Made by a program: the position numbers and the translations under genes. A stretch of 64,000 bases of DNA from CAVQFB01 sp963711675 (GTDB taxonomy: Bacteria > Acidobacteriota > Terriglobia > Terriglobales > Acidobacteriaceae): contig CAVQFB010000006.1 of NCBI GenBank assembly GCA_963711675.1, positions 372,001 through 436,000 on the forward strand, written 5' to 3'. Below are positions 1 through 8,363 of this stretch, in pieces. The stretch's first letter is position 1; each line of letters opens with the position of its first letter. The notes beneath the pieces were generated by a model, which was not told the DNA's origin, made no database searches, and saw nothing but the letters and a program-made list of their open reading frames with translations.

Positions 1-359
1 TACTCGTTTTCCAGGTGAAGCTCGATCAGGGGCGCAAACCGCAGCCGCAGGCGTTCCGAATAAGCTTTGGGGAACGTCGAGCGCAAAATCTTGTAGAGAA
101 GAAATCCAGACTCGAAATCCGACCCTGTCGATGTATATCCGATCCACTGAACCCGGCCGCGCAGGTTCAGCTTCTTCGTGCGCTCCTCGGGAGTTCCGAG
201 CAGGCGGATCAACCGCCGGCGCAGGTTGGCGGTCTTGGTGACGTACGGCTCAGATTGCGGATCGCTGCCGCGCAGCAAAAAGACAGCAGGCGCAGCAGGA
301 ATGGCGGCGAAGATTTCGCTATCACGTTCGGGCAGGAATTCCAGCCGTTCCGTCAACAC
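1..359 (-). CDS. GIY-YIG / UvrC N-domain-like nuclease, 3' part beyond window
   Basis: Reading the minus strand from GTG at 357-359 (alternative TTG at 354-356) gives an uninterrupted frame running off the left edge, about 119 codons. It contains AVFLLRGSDPQSEPYV followed by TKTANLRRRL. This resembles the start of the GIY-YIG domain of UvrC-type nucleases (P-x-V-Y-L-F-x-D...YVGKA-x-NLRKRV), but the usual Gly and second Tyr positions are diverged (YVTK rather than YVGK). An in-frame TAA at 369-371 limits the start. No clear ribosome site is seen. The gene may be a UvrC homologue or a UvrC-like protein without nuclease activity; the missing C-terminus would decide. Confidence 0.5.
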   Translation of the reverse strand, partial: MLTERLEFLPERDSEIFAAIPAAPAVFLLRGSDPQSEPYVTKTANLRRRLIRLLGTPEERTKKLNLRGRVQWIGYTSTGSDFESGFLLYKILRSTFPKAYSERLRLRFAPLIELHLENE

Positions 360-454
360 AGCGTCATTTTAGTTTGAATTCGGCAGGGAGGCATAGAAAC
401 CCGGCACCAGGGACCGAATGGAAGCCCCCATGCTGCTGCGACTAGAAACCGGCC

Positions 455-1234
455 TTACCGGAAGCTCGCACTGCGGAATTTTTGACGGAAGTCTGCCCCT
501 TCGAGTTTGATGATGCGGCACATCTCGTGCAGGCGGGAGCGCATGCGTTCGCCGATGCGATCGCCCAGGGTTTCGCGTCGCATGGCACGCTGGGCGCGGG
601 CGAACTCCGACGCCGGATTGGCGTAAGGATCCTGCCCTACGTCGTCGGGATAGTTCGTGGTGATAATCGTCGTACGGTTGTCGTTGTAGCGCGTATTGAG
701 GATCAGGCTGACGGTATCCCATACCCACTCGGTCGGCCTCACGGCGCCGAGTTCATCGAGAACGAGCACTTCGGTTTCGAAGACGGGTCGCAGGACATCG
801 AACTCGGTTACTTTCACCGAGTCGTTATAGGAATTCTGGATTTCCTTGAGCAGTTCGCGGTAGTCGTAAAAAAGGCAGGCAATCCCCTTCTTGAGAATCA
901 GTTCTTTCAGTATGCCCACAGCCAGGTGCGTCTTTCCCACTCCCACCGGGCCCATCATCAGCAAGCCACTTTTCTCTACGGGATAGCTCGCGACAAAACT
1001 CTTGGCTTCAAGCAGTCCCCATTGCAAGGTCGAGTTCGCGCCCTCAAAGTGCGTATCGAACTCCGCCAGCTCACAATGTTCATAGCGCTTGGGAATACGC
1101 GCCGCTGCGAGCAGCGACTGCGCACGCGCCCTCAGCTGGCAGTCGCACCGCGTCACACGCCGGTCCGTACCCTTGGAAATTGTTTTCCAGCCCGTGCCCT
1201 CACACAGAGGGCAAACTTCCGTCGACACCTTCAT
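455..1234 (-). CDS. DnaC/IstB-like AAA+ ATPase with N-terminal zinc ribbon
   Basis: A 259-residue protein if started at the ATG at 1234, which has AGGGAAGG about 12 nt upstream; the frame stays open further upstream but without family-like sequence. Cys8/Cys11 and Cys30/Cys32 form a probable zinc-binding N-terminus. GPVGVGKT (95-102) is Walker A, LVLDELG (157-163) is Walker B, and TTIITTNY (about 188-195) is sensor 1. This order is that of DnaC/DnaI helicase loaders and IstB. No transposase lies beside it, so a chromosomal helicase-loader role is more likely than IstB, but this is inferred from family and context only. Confidence 0.8.
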   Translation of the reverse strand: MKVSTEVCPLCEGTGWKTISKGTDRRVTRCDCQLRARAQSLLAAARIPKRYEHCELAEFDTHFEGANSTLQWGLLEAKSFVASYPVEKSGLLMMGPVGVGKTHLAVGILKELILKKGIACLFYDYRELLKEIQNSYNDSVKVTEFDVLRPVFETEVLVLDELGAVRPTEWVWDTVSLILNTRYNDNRTTIITTNYPDDVGQDPYANPASEFARAQRAMRRETLGDRIGERMRSRLHEMCRIIKLEGADFRQKFRSASFR

Positions 1235-1426
1235 TAACGTAACGCCTTCCCTTTGTTTTGAATCTGCACCCTCGAGCAGGTTTTGCGCAAGTAGAAAAGG
1301 CGGCGCATCTGTGTACATCCTGTGGAGTGAAGGTGCACGCTGTGGAGAGCGGAGGAAAACTCCGCAACCTGCCAACTCCGTCTGCGAAATCAGCAATACT
1401 GGAACACGACTCAATGGGTGCGAGCG

Positions 1427-2365
1427 TTACTTCGACCTCTGCCGCCCACCCCGAGAAGATCGTCCCGCTGCGGTCGGTGCTTCTTCGATCGCCTCGCGCA
1501 CGATGCGGAGAAACGCCTTGGCCTCGGTGCGCAGCGGACGGTTCCGGGGATGAATCAGGTCAAGGCTGCGACGCAGAGGCTCAGCATCCAGAATCTTCAC
1601 GGGAACGAGCCGCGCGCGCTGGAGTTCATGCCCCACCGCCATCTGGGGAAGGAATGCAACTCCGAGGCCGCGTTCCACCATTCGCTTGGCGGTCTCGATC
1701 GTGTCGACTTCAAGTGCGACATTCGGTACCAAGCCGGCAGTGCGGAACAAGCTATGAGTGAGGGTCCAGTCGCTGGATCCTTTATCAAAAAAGATCAGAG
1801 GCCAACTCGCGATTTCTGACAGAGTCGCCCGCCGTGCGTGCTTCGGCCCCTGCGAAGGATGCGCAACCAGAAGCAAGGGATCGTCGCCCAGACTGAGAGT
1901 CTCGACTTCGGGATGCTGGAGGGAGCGGGCCAGTCCGATCTCGGCCTCCTCGCCCAATACCATCTCCAACACTTCCTTCGAGTGTCCCGAGCGGATGTTG
2001 ATGGTTACGTTGGGATGCACGTGCTGAAAGTGTTTGAGCACATCGGGAAGAAAGTAAACACAGATCGACAGTGCGGCAGCGATCTGCAGCGGACCTCCGC
2101 TGGCCGGCTGCAACTCGTGTACCGCCTGGCGCGCCAGGGAGGCGGTCTTCAACAGCTGCTCCGCGTATGGCTGTAAAGTTCTGCCCGCGTTCGAGAGCGT
2201 CAGGCCGCTCTTGGAGCGTACGAAGAGCAGTACGCCGAGCGATTCTTCCAGCGCCTTGATCCGTGCGCTCACCGCCGGCTGGCTGACACGCAAGCCTTCG
2301 GCGGCACGGTGGAATCCACCAAAGGTCGCTACTGCAAGGAATGTCTGGATCTGATCGATCTCCAT
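1427..2365 (-). CDS. LysR-family transcriptional regulator divergent from aceB
   Basis: A 312-residue protein starting at MEIDQIQTFLAV. The N-terminal winged helix-turn-helix (residues about 3-62: TFLAVATFGGFHRAAEGL then SQPAVSARIKALEESLG) is followed by a periplasmic-binding-protein-like effector domain from about residue 90. The reading frame is open upstream to 2416, but the start chosen places the HTH at the normal LysR position. It is transcribed away from the malate synthase gene across a shared control region with clear dyads, so it is probably the regulator of the glyoxylate shunt and of itself. The effector is not deducible. LysR regulators normally bind T-N11-A dyads. Confidence 0.88.
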   Translation of the reverse strand: MEIDQIQTFLAVATFGGFHRAAEGLRVSQPAVSARIKALEESLGVLLFVRSKSGLTLSNAGRTLQPYAEQLLKTASLARQAVHELQPASGGPLQIAAALSICVYFLPDVLKHFQHVHPNVTINIRSGHSKEVLEMVLGEEAEIGLARSLQHPEVETLSLGDDPLLLVAHPSQGPKHARRATLSEIASWPLIFFDKGSSDWTLTHSLFRTAGLVPNVALEVDTIETAKRMVERGLGVAFLPQMAVGHELQRARLVPVKILDAEPLRRSLDLIHPRNRPLRTEAKAFLRIVREAIEEAPTAAGRSSRGGRQRSK

Positions 2366-2437
2366 ATTCGCCGTTCTGCCCTGTGGCCAAATATTGGCCG
2401 ATTCCGGGGCAACCACTTTCTACCACGATCATCTACA

Positions 2438-2484
2438 GTTATCACGTTTCAATAGCTGATAACAATAGTTTATCACCTTGATAG
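2438..2484. promoter_or_regulatory. Operator array of alternating TTATCA/TGATAA half-sites
   Basis: GTTATCA (2438-2444) and TGATAAC (2457-2463) form a perfect 7-bp inverted repeat with a 12-bp spacer. TTATCA recurs at 2470-2475 and TGATAG at 2479-2484, so four half-sites alternate in orientation within 47 bp. The inner pair GATAA...TTATC (2458-2474) also forms a dyad. Such staggered dyads are typical of LysR recognition and activation sites. The position, 70-120 bp upstream of the regulator start and about 200 bp upstream of aceB, fits control of both. Binding is inferred. Confidence 0.6.
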
Positions 2485-2515
2485 AAACAATCAGTTTGAC
2501 CGGATTTGCGAATTG

Positions 2516-2537
2516 CACCATGATCCCGATCATGGTG
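2516..2537. promoter_or_regulatory. Perfect 10-bp inverted repeat, second operator candidate
   Basis: CACCATGATC, two bases CC, then its exact reverse complement GATCATGGTG. There is no T-tract on either side, so a terminator is unlikely. It lies about 150 bp upstream of aceB. The sequence is unrelated to the TTATCA array, suggesting a second transcription factor. Confidence 0.5.
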
Positions 2538-2690
2538 TTGGGGTGCCGGGTTTTAACAAGCGGAAAGTCGCCCAGCTTCAGCAGCGACCGCCTGTACTCC
2601 CTCCGAGAAGTGTAACCCGTTGAAAAAGGGCCCCATAGGTTCGGGGAGAAGTGTGCCCAAAAAGGGAAGCGCCCTGCGGGTGAGGTGAAA

Positions 2691-4271
2691 ATGTCTACAG
2701 TGTTTGCGAATAACTTGTCACTATCGGGGTTCCACATAAATCGTCCCCCGGTCGACTTTCAGCCGGATCGTGATTTGCCCGCGGGATTCCTGGAATTCCT
2801 TACGCCTCTGCACCAACGATTCACACCCAGGCAGCGAGCGCTCGTCGAGGACCGCCAACACCTCCTGGACGACTCACTCCAGGGCCACAAGCCCGCGCAT
2901 CGCTACCCCGCTGAAGCCGTCCGGAATGGCTGGCGCATTCAGCTTCCAGAGTGGTGCCAGGATCAGCGCAACCAGATGACCGGGCCGGCCGACGAAGCGG
3001 AGCTTGTCGTGAAGATGCTGAATTCAGGCGCCCCCGGCGTGATGCTCGACCTGGAAGATTCCACGGTAAACGAATGGGACCACCAGCTCCTCGGAGTCGA
3101 GAACATTCTCCAAGCCTTACGAGGAACGCTGACCTACTACGACCAGAAGCGAAGCAAAGTGGTGGGCATTCAGCCGAGCACCACCGTCATCTGGATTCGC
3201 CCGCGCGGTCTGCACATCAGCCAGGGTGGCTTGTTTGGGGATGAGCTCACTTCCGCGTCGCTGTTCGACGTGGCCCGGATCGTATTCCGCATCGAGGCTT
3301 CAGAACTCAAGCATCCATTGGCAATCTACATCCCAAAGCCGGAGTCGGCCGAGGAAGCGCTCTGGTGGCGCGATCTGTTCCAGGCCCTTGCCGAAGTGAA
3401 GGGATGGCCGAAGGACTACATCAAGTGCATGGCACTGGTGGAATCGCATCCGTTGGCGTTTCAGATGGAAGAGTTCCTATACAACCTGCGCGAGCACATT
3501 GTGGGGCTGAACCTCGGCCGCTGGGATTACATGGCGAGCCTGATCCACTTCAACCTGGACGATCCTGAATGGGTGTTGCCCGACCGCAACACCATTCCGC
3601 ATAACGTTCCGTTCTTTCAAAACCTGCGCGAGCTGTTACCGGAGATTTGCCACAAGCGGGGCGCGCTGGCGATCGGCGGAATGACGGCTCTCTATCCCAG
3701 CCGCGAGGACGCGGAACTAAACGGACGGGCTCTGGCGATCCTGGCACAGGACAAGAAGAACGAAGCTAACTCCCTTATGGATGGCGCCTGGACCGGCCAT
3801 CCCGATCAGAACCAGATTGCAATTGACCAGTTTCCCTATCCCAACCAGTTGCAGGCACGTCGTCCGCATGCCGAGCGTTATCCGGATCTCCGGCCGACGC
3901 CGTATGGAGTCGGGCAGAGGACGCTGAATGGGACTCGGGCGGCGATACGCACCGTGATCCGCTACCGCAATGGCGTGCTGAACGGAAAGGGCGCCAGCTT
4001 GCTCGACGGCTACATGGAAGATCTGGCTACGGACCGCATTTACCGCCTGATGATCGCGCAGCGCATGCAGCACAGCGAGCAAACGCCGGTTGTCGATGAG
4101 TCAGGGAACACCGTTGTTCACACACCCGAGCTGATCACGAAGCTCTTCGATGAGGAACTTGAAAAGCTGATCGCGAATCCCGCCCGCGATTTAGGATCCC
4201 CCGAAACCTTCCGTCAGGCGCGGCGGATCAGCGAAGCGATGGTTGTGAATCGCGAGTTCAACCCGACTTAG
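2691..4271 (+). CDS. aceB: Malate synthase A
   Basis: A 526-residue protein, matching the usual length (about 530) of form A malate synthases. It condenses glyoxylate and acetyl-CoA to malate in the glyoxylate shunt. Family blocks in order: MLDLEDSTVNEWD (about 118-130), IWIRPRGLH with the catalytic Arg (about 167-175), YIPKPESAEEALWW, then LVESHPLAFQMEEFLYNLR and GLNLGRWDYMASLI, IGGMTALYP, and GAWTGHPDQ near the C-terminal catalytic Asp region. I take ATG 2691 rather than the GTG two codons upstream because a GAGGTG motif sits just before it. It is followed 66 bp later by aceA, which completes the shunt. Confidence 0.95.
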   Translation: MSTVFANNLSLSGFHINRPPVDFQPDRDLPAGFLEFLTPLHQRFTPRQRALVEDRQHLLDDSLQGHKPAHRYPAEAVRNGWRIQLPEWCQDQRNQMTGPADEAELVVKMLNSGAPGVMLDLEDSTVNEWDHQLLGVENILQALRGTLTYYDQKRSKVVGIQPSTTVIWIRPRGLHISQGGLFGDELTSASLFDVARIVFRIEASELKHPLAIYIPKPESAEEALWWRDLFQALAEVKGWPKDYIKCMALVESHPLAFQMEEFLYNLREHIVGLNLGRWDYMASLIHFNLDDPEWVLPDRNTIPHNVPFFQNLRELLPEICHKRGALAIGGMTALYPSREDAELNGRALAILAQDKKNEANSLMDGAWTGHPDQNQIAIDQFPYPNQLQARRPHAERYPDLRPTPYGVGQRTLNGTRAAIRTVIRYRNGVLNGKGASLLDGYMEDLATDRIYRLMIAQRMQHSEQTPVVDESGNTVVHTPELITKLFDEELEKLIANPARDLGSPETFRQARRISEAMVVNREFNPT

Positions 4272-4337
4272 GAACGTGAGAAAGATCGTCAGGCCCGGAA
4301 CCAGAACGTCGATTTCGAATTTAAAGAGGAACAATAC

Positions 4338-5756
4338 ATGACCACGAATGGCAAGAAAGTGAACCTGGAAGAGCAGTGGAAATCAGACCCGCGGTGGGAA
4401 GGCGTGACTCGTCCTTACACCATGGCCGATGTGGAGAAGCTGCGCGGCTCCATGCACATTGAGCACACACTGGCGCGGCATGGTGCGGAGCGGTTGTGGC
4501 AGATGCTGCAGTCGGAGAAGTACGTTCCGGCGCTCGGCGCAGTGACCGGCAACCAGGCCGTACAGCAGGTAAAGGCCGGCCTGCAGTCGATCTACGTCAG
4601 CGGCTGGCAGGTTGCGGCCGACGCGAATAACGCCGGTCAAATGTACCCTGACCAGAGCCTCTACCCGGCTGACAGCGTGCCCAACCTCGTGCGCCGCATC
4701 AATCAGGCGCTCCAGCGCGCTGACCAGGTTCACCATTCGGAAGGAAAGAATGGAGTGGATTGGTTCGTACCCCTCGTGGCTGATGCGGAGGCTGGCTTCG
4801 GCGGTAATCTGAACGCCTTCGAGCTGATGAAAGCGATGATCGAAGCTGGCGCCGCTTGCGTGCACTTCGAAGATCAGCTCTCATCGGCCAAGAAGTGCGG
4901 ACACTTGGGCGGCAAGGTTCTGGTGCCGACCAGCGAAGCGATTCAAAAGCTGATTGCGGCCCGTCTCGCGGCAGATGTGATGGGCGTACCAACGCTCATC
5001 ATGGCGCGCACCGACGCTGACAGCGCGCACCTGCTGACCAGCGATATTGACCCGCGCGATCACCAGTTCCTCACAGGCAACCGGACAGCGGAAGGATTTT
5101 TCTGTATTAAGGGAGGCATAGAATCGGCTATCGCTCGTGCGTTGGCCTATGCGCCGTATTGCGATCTGATCTGGTGCGAAACCTCACATCCCGATCTCGA
5201 AGAGGCGCGCCAGTTCGCCGATGCCGTGCACGCGAAGTATCCGAACAAGATGTTGGCATATAACTGCTCGCCGTCATTCAACTGGAAGAAGAAGCTGGAT
5301 GACTCGGTGATTGCCCGCTTCCAGACCGAACTGGCTGCGATGGGCTACAAGTACCAGTTCATCACCTTGGCCGGCTTCCATGCCCTCAATCTGAGCATGT
5401 TCGAGCTGGCGCGCGGCTATCGTGCGAGCGGCATGACGGCGTACTCTCGCCTGCAGGAGAAGGAATTCGCCCGCGAGCGCGATTACGGCTACGAGGCGGT
5501 GAAGCACCAGCGCTTTGTCGGGACAGGGTATTTCGACCTGCTTACCCAGGTGATTGCCAGTGGAAATTCGTCAACGACCGCGCTGACGGGGTCCACAGAG
5601 CAGGAGCAATTCACGGCCACTTCGGCACCCAAGTATGCCGGACGCGGTCCCGACGCAGGATGCCAGCCGATTCTTGGAGAGTGCCCCTCGGAACAGATAT
5701 TAGTCGGCATAGGTTCGGCTGAATCCGGCCCAGAGCTCTTGCCTTCAGGCGATTGA
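4338..5756 (+). CDS. aceA: Isocitrate lyase with unusual C-terminal tail
   Basis: Splits isocitrate to glyoxylate and succinate. It has 472 residues; the signature KKCGH (185-189, catalytic Cys187) lies in SSAKKCGHLGGK, and the TGYFDLLTQV and STEQEQF motifs that normally close the protein lie at about 405-425. A further 47 residues follow, beginning TATSAPKYAGRG and rich in Gly, Pro and Ser, with no match that I recognise in the family (usually about 430 residues). The tail may be a lineage-specific extension or the result of a lost stop or frameshift. GAGGA lies 8 nt before the ATG. It is cotranscribed with aceB, judging by spacing. Confidence 0.95.
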   Translation: MTTNGKKVNLEEQWKSDPRWEGVTRPYTMADVEKLRGSMHIEHTLARHGAERLWQMLQSEKYVPALGAVTGNQAVQQVKAGLQSIYVSGWQVAADANNAGQMYPDQSLYPADSVPNLVRRINQALQRADQVHHSEGKNGVDWFVPLVADAEAGFGGNLNAFELMKAMIEAGAACVHFEDQLSSAKKCGHLGGKVLVPTSEAIQKLIAARLAADVMGVPTLIMARTDADSAHLLTSDIDPRDHQFLTGNRTAEGFFCIKGGIESAIARALAYAPYCDLIWCETSHPDLEEARQFADAVHAKYPNKMLAYNCSPSFNWKKKLDDSVIARFQTELAAMGYKYQFITLAGFHALNLSMFELARGYRASGMTAYSRLQEKEFARERDYGYEAVKHQRFVGTGYFDLLTQVIASGNSSTTALTGSTEQEQFTATSAPKYAGRGPDAGCQPILGECPSEQILVGIGSAESGPELLPSGD

Positions 5757-5901
5757 TGGTTTCGCGCGAATGCCACTCTCTCTGCTTCAGGCAGGGCGGG
5801 GAGAGTGGCTCCTTTCTCCTGCCAGCGCCGCAGAAGCGCACCCAACGCTGCTTCTTGAGATACGCGGGCCGAAATAACGCGTCCCACGCGGATTTTCACA
5901 G

Positions 5902-5930
5902 TTGACATTCTCTCAAGACGGCGGAAAATA
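5902..5930 (+). promoter_or_regulatory. Candidate sigma-70 promoter of the HU gene
   Basis: A perfect -35 TTGACA (5902-5907), a 17-bp spacer and AAAATA (5925-5930; 4 of 6 to consensus) lie about 95 bp upstream of the HU start. No gene occupies 5757-6023; the rest of that 267-bp gap shows no other structure that I can support. Confidence 0.45.
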
Positions 5931-6023
5931 GCTCCCACCAGGTTTCCTATCTCAGCGGGTATCTTCTGTGCGTACCTCCCCCGGTGCGCGCTGGGAAGAT
6001 AACGGAACCTGCTAGGAGAGACG

Positions 6024-6305
6024 ATGAACAAAGCCGATCTCATTGACCGCATCGCAGGTGCCAGCAAAATAAGCAAAACCCAAGCTGCCACAGCGATCGA
6101 TACAGCAGTGGACAGCATCACCACTGCACTGAAAAAGGGAGATCGGGTAGCTCTGATTGGTTTCGGGACGTTCTCGGTTTCACAGAGAAAAGCCCGGAAC
6201 GGGCGCAACCCGCAGACCGGCGCCACCATCAAGATCGCTGCCCGAAGAGTCGCGAAGTTCACACCTGGGGCCGAACTCAAGAAAGCAGTCAACCGCAGTA
6301 AGTAA
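6024..6305 (+). CDS. hup: HU-family DNA-binding protein
   Basis: A 93-residue histone-like protein of normal length. It begins MNKADLIDRIAGASKISKTQ and carries the beta-arm motif GFGTFSVSQRKARNGRNPQTG (about residues 47-67), ending in the basic FTPGAELKKAVN. It binds and bends DNA as a dimer in nucleoid packaging. AGGAGA lies 7 nt before the ATG. It stands alone between a candidate promoter and a strong terminator. A second, more diverged HU lies at 40930-41223. Confidence 0.95.
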   Translation: MNKADLIDRIAGASKISKTQAATAIDTAVDSITTALKKGDRVALIGFGTFSVSQRKARNGRNPQTGATIKIAARRVAKFTPGAELKKAVNRSK

Positions 6306-6323
6306 ATTCAGTTCCATGAGACC

Positions 6324-6352
6324 ACGGCAGGGGGTCGGCCCTGCCGTTTTTC
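6324..6352 (+). terminator. Rho-independent terminator of HU
   Basis: ACGGCAGGG (6324-6332), a 6-nt loop and the perfect complement CCCTGCCGT (6339-6347), followed by a T-rich run TTTTTC. It lies 19 bp after the HU stop codon. Confidence 0.85.
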
Positions 6353-6382
6353 TTTGTTCTGATTTTCCCGAGAGAGTTATCC

Positions 6383-6970
6383 CTAATAGAAGCGCGGCAG
6401 CAGAAAGCCGCTCTGCTGGCGGTATTCCCGGTAAGCATCGCCGAATTTGCTCGAGAGCAGAGCCTCTTCTCTGCGGGCCTTGCGGAAATGAAGCAGCAGG
6501 ATGATGAGCAATCCCAGCCACGCCCGGAGATGGCCGTTGGCGATGGCGGTCCCCGTTGCCGCCAGCAACAGTCCTGTGTAGATGGGATGGCGCACGTGGG
6601 CGTAGGGTCCGCTGCGAATGAGCTGGTGGTCTTCCTTCAGCGTGATGCGGCCGCTCCAGTATTGCCCGATATGGACGCGCGCCCAGATGGCAATTGCAAC
6701 CCCCAGGCAAGTGATCGCGACGCCGGCCCAGGCAAGCCATTCGATGCGTGGTGTAGCACGCTGGTTGAGTAGGCCCAGCGGAAGACGCCGGTCAAGCAAG
6801 AGCACATAGGCTGCGATCACGATCAAAATGTGCGGAACTCGTGCCGCCAGGCTCTCTTTCTGTGCGACCCGCTTCAAATTCCGCGCGCTAAGGATCCAAT
6901 AGCAGGCAAACACCATCCATGCGCAATGCGTGGCATTCCAGGGAGTGAGCGAAGCCGGCATATCTCTCAT
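6383..6970 (-). CDS. Isoprenylcysteine carboxyl methyltransferase (ICMT/PEMT)-family membrane methyltransferase
   Basis: A 195-residue polytopic protein with hydrophobic segments at about 12-30, 46-63, 79-98 and 140-157. The C-terminal signature LIRSGPYAHVRHPIYTG and EEALLSSKFGDAYREYRQQ is that of the ICMT/phospholipid methyltransferase fold, where RHP-Y contacts S-adenosylmethionine. Bacterial members have varied or unknown substrates, often lipids or thiols, so the substrate is not assigned. It converges on the HU terminator. Confidence 0.8.
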   Translation of the reverse strand: MRDMPASLTPWNATHCAWMVFACYWILSARNLKRVAQKESLAARVPHILIVIAAYVLLLDRRLPLGLLNQRATPRIEWLAWAGVAITCLGVAIAIWARVHIGQYWSGRITLKEDHQLIRSGPYAHVRHPIYTGLLLAATGTAIANGHLRAWLGLLIILLLHFRKARREEALLSSKFGDAYREYRQQSGFLLPRFY

Positions 6971-7140
6971 GAAGTTCTAATCTTCACAGCTTGCTTCGAG
7001 TCATCGGAAACCACGCGGAGCAGCCTATCGAAAATCCGAGAGCTAGGGGCATCGCCGAGCCGTGCTCGGCATGGACGGGTGAGGGCTCCCGTCCCCCATG
7101 GTCAATCTACACCGAGACCCAAGGTCTGAGAATCGACGAC

Positions 7141-7171
7141 AAGAGAAAAGGCCCCCGATCCCGGAGGCCTT
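7141..7171 (-). terminator. Rho-independent terminator of rpmE
   Basis: On the minus strand, arms of 9 bp (7163-7171 and 7148-7156, one mismatch) enclose a 6-nt loop and are followed by TTTTC. It lies 39 bp after the rpmE stop. Confidence 0.7.
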
Positions 7172-7209
7172 CCAACAATTCTTATCACGCACGAAGCGTG
7201 AAAACTGCC

Positions 7210-7443
7210 TTACTTCTTTTCTGCGGCGGCTTTGCCGGCGTCCGATTTCGCGTACTTGCGGCGGAAACGCTCCACTCGGCCGGCAGTGTCCATGAGCTTC
7301 TGTTTGCCAGTGAAGAACGGATGGCACGCGGCGCAGATTTCCACGTGAATATCGCCCCTGTGAGTCGACCGGGTGGTGAAGTTATTGCCGCACGCGCAGA
7401 GCACGCGCACTTCACTGTAATGGGGATGTATGGCTGCTTTCAT
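7210..7443 (-). CDS. rpmE: Ribosomal protein L31 (zinc-binding type)
   Basis: A 77-residue large-subunit protein. It starts MKAAIHPHYSEVRVLCACGNNF; the CxC pair (Cys16, Cys18) and the CxxC pair (EICAACHPFFTGKQK, Cys37 and Cys40) make it the C+ zinc-binding form. GKQKLMDTAGRVERFRRKY is the standard L31 block. The C-terminus is extended with a Lys/Ala-rich tail. It is monocistronic with its own terminator. Confidence 0.95.
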   Translation of the reverse strand: MKAAIHPHYSEVRVLCACGNNFTTRSTHRGDIHVEICAACHPFFTGKQKLMDTAGRVERFRRKYAKSDAGKAAAEKK

Positions 7444-7553
7444 GAATGTCTAAACCTCGTTTCGAGCTATTAGATTCTATAGGAGCTATGCAGGATTCGG
7501 CAACTCGCGTCGTGTCCCATATCCTCGTGCCGCCTCAGCAAGATAGAGCTCGT

Positions 7554-8354
7554 TTACTCGTCATCCTCAGGAGTGATTCGCTCGCCCACGATGTTGTAGT
7601 AGACCTCCTTGGGCTTCTTAGGCTTCGCGGCTGGAGGCTGCTTTTGAGGTGGCGGTGCCGGGGCCGCTACAGGCGCCGGGGGCTGGGGACGAGGCGCGGC
7701 CGGCGGAGGCGCTGCGGGTGGAGGCGCTGCTGGTCGGCTCACTGGCACGTGTGGCTGCGCGACGGCGCTCGGAGGCGCCGCGACGGGAGCCGGCTTCACC
7801 GGCGGCGTCTGTGGCGGAACGACGATGGGCTGCTGCGCGGCCAAGGGCGTGGGTTTGATCGATACCTCGGCGGTAGCTGTCGCCCAGGAAGGGGTCTGCT
7901 GAGCTTGAGCAGTTGCGGGAGGAGCGGCAACCGGCACCGCTGGGGCCACCCTTGCAGGCGCCTTCGGAGCCACGGGAGCCGCGACCTGTGCGGGCAGCGG
8001 CAAACTGGTTGGCGTCAGGCTCAGAGAGCTCACCGCTACATTTTTGGGCCTTCTCAGAAGAAAGAAGTTCAGGCAAATTGCGACGATTCCCGCCACGCAA
8101 AGCTGTAACACGGCGATGAAGATGTCAGGGAAGTTAAAGTCCGGCTTCCCCAGCGACAACGGCGACGTCGCGTCGCCTCCCATGGCCATCGCCATCAGCG
8201 GTACAAGGACATTCTTGGTCAGGGAAACGACCACCACCCAGATGCCTTGGCCGAGAAGCAGGCCGACGATGATCAGCCCAATCCATCGCTTGGCATTCGG
8301 AAAATCGGACTGTGGCGAAGGTAAAGACAAATCGAATCCTCCAAGGCCCCTCAC
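7554..8354 (-). CDS. Membrane protein with Pro/Ala-rich tail, unknown function
   Basis: 266 residues. Two transmembrane segments (about 24-44 IGLIIVGLLLGQGIWVVVVS and 78-100 IFIAVLQLCVAGIVAICLNF) are followed by about 140 residues dominated by Pro, Ala, Gln and Val (116-245). A short charged end, EVYYNIVGERITPEDDE, is the only non-repetitive part of the tail and looks like a docking motif. No family recognised. It starts head to head with dusB only 9 bp away. The GC-rich tail produces long spurious frames on the other strand. Confidence 0.75.
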   Translation of the reverse strand: MRGLGGFDLSLPSPQSDFPNAKRWIGLIIVGLLLGQGIWVVVVSLTKNVLVPLMAMAMGGDATSPLSLGKPDFNFPDIFIAVLQLCVAGIVAICLNFFLLRRPKNVAVSSLSLTPTSLPLPAQVAAPVAPKAPARVAPAVPVAAPPATAQAQQTPSWATATAEVSIKPTPLAAQQPIVVPPQTPPVKPAPVAAPPSAVAQPHVPVSRPAAPPPAAPPPAAPRPQPPAPVAAPAPPPQKQPPAAKPKKPKEVYYNIVGERITPEDDE

Positions 8355-8363
8355 CCTGTATAG

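Larger units (their letters stand above)
2366..2690. other. Divergent control region between lysR and aceB
   Basis: This 325-bp gap has no convincing gene. It is AT-richer than its surroundings around 2430-2500. It contains the half-site array at 2438-2484 and the inverted repeat at 2516-2537. The stretch 2538-2681 shows no further symmetry that I can support. It must hold the promoters of both the regulator and aceB, but no single -35/-10 pair stands out. Confidence 0.7.

Noticed and set aside
5489..6292. A 267-residue minus-strand frame across the aceA end and HU
   Set aside because: It is antisense to two clear genes and contains no recognisable domain; only its unopposed middle could be coding and nothing supports that.
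7446..8108. A 220-residue Arg/Gly-rich frame on the plus strand
   Set aside because: It mirrors the Pro/Ala-rich coding region of the membrane protein on the other strand; composition is extreme and it has no start context.
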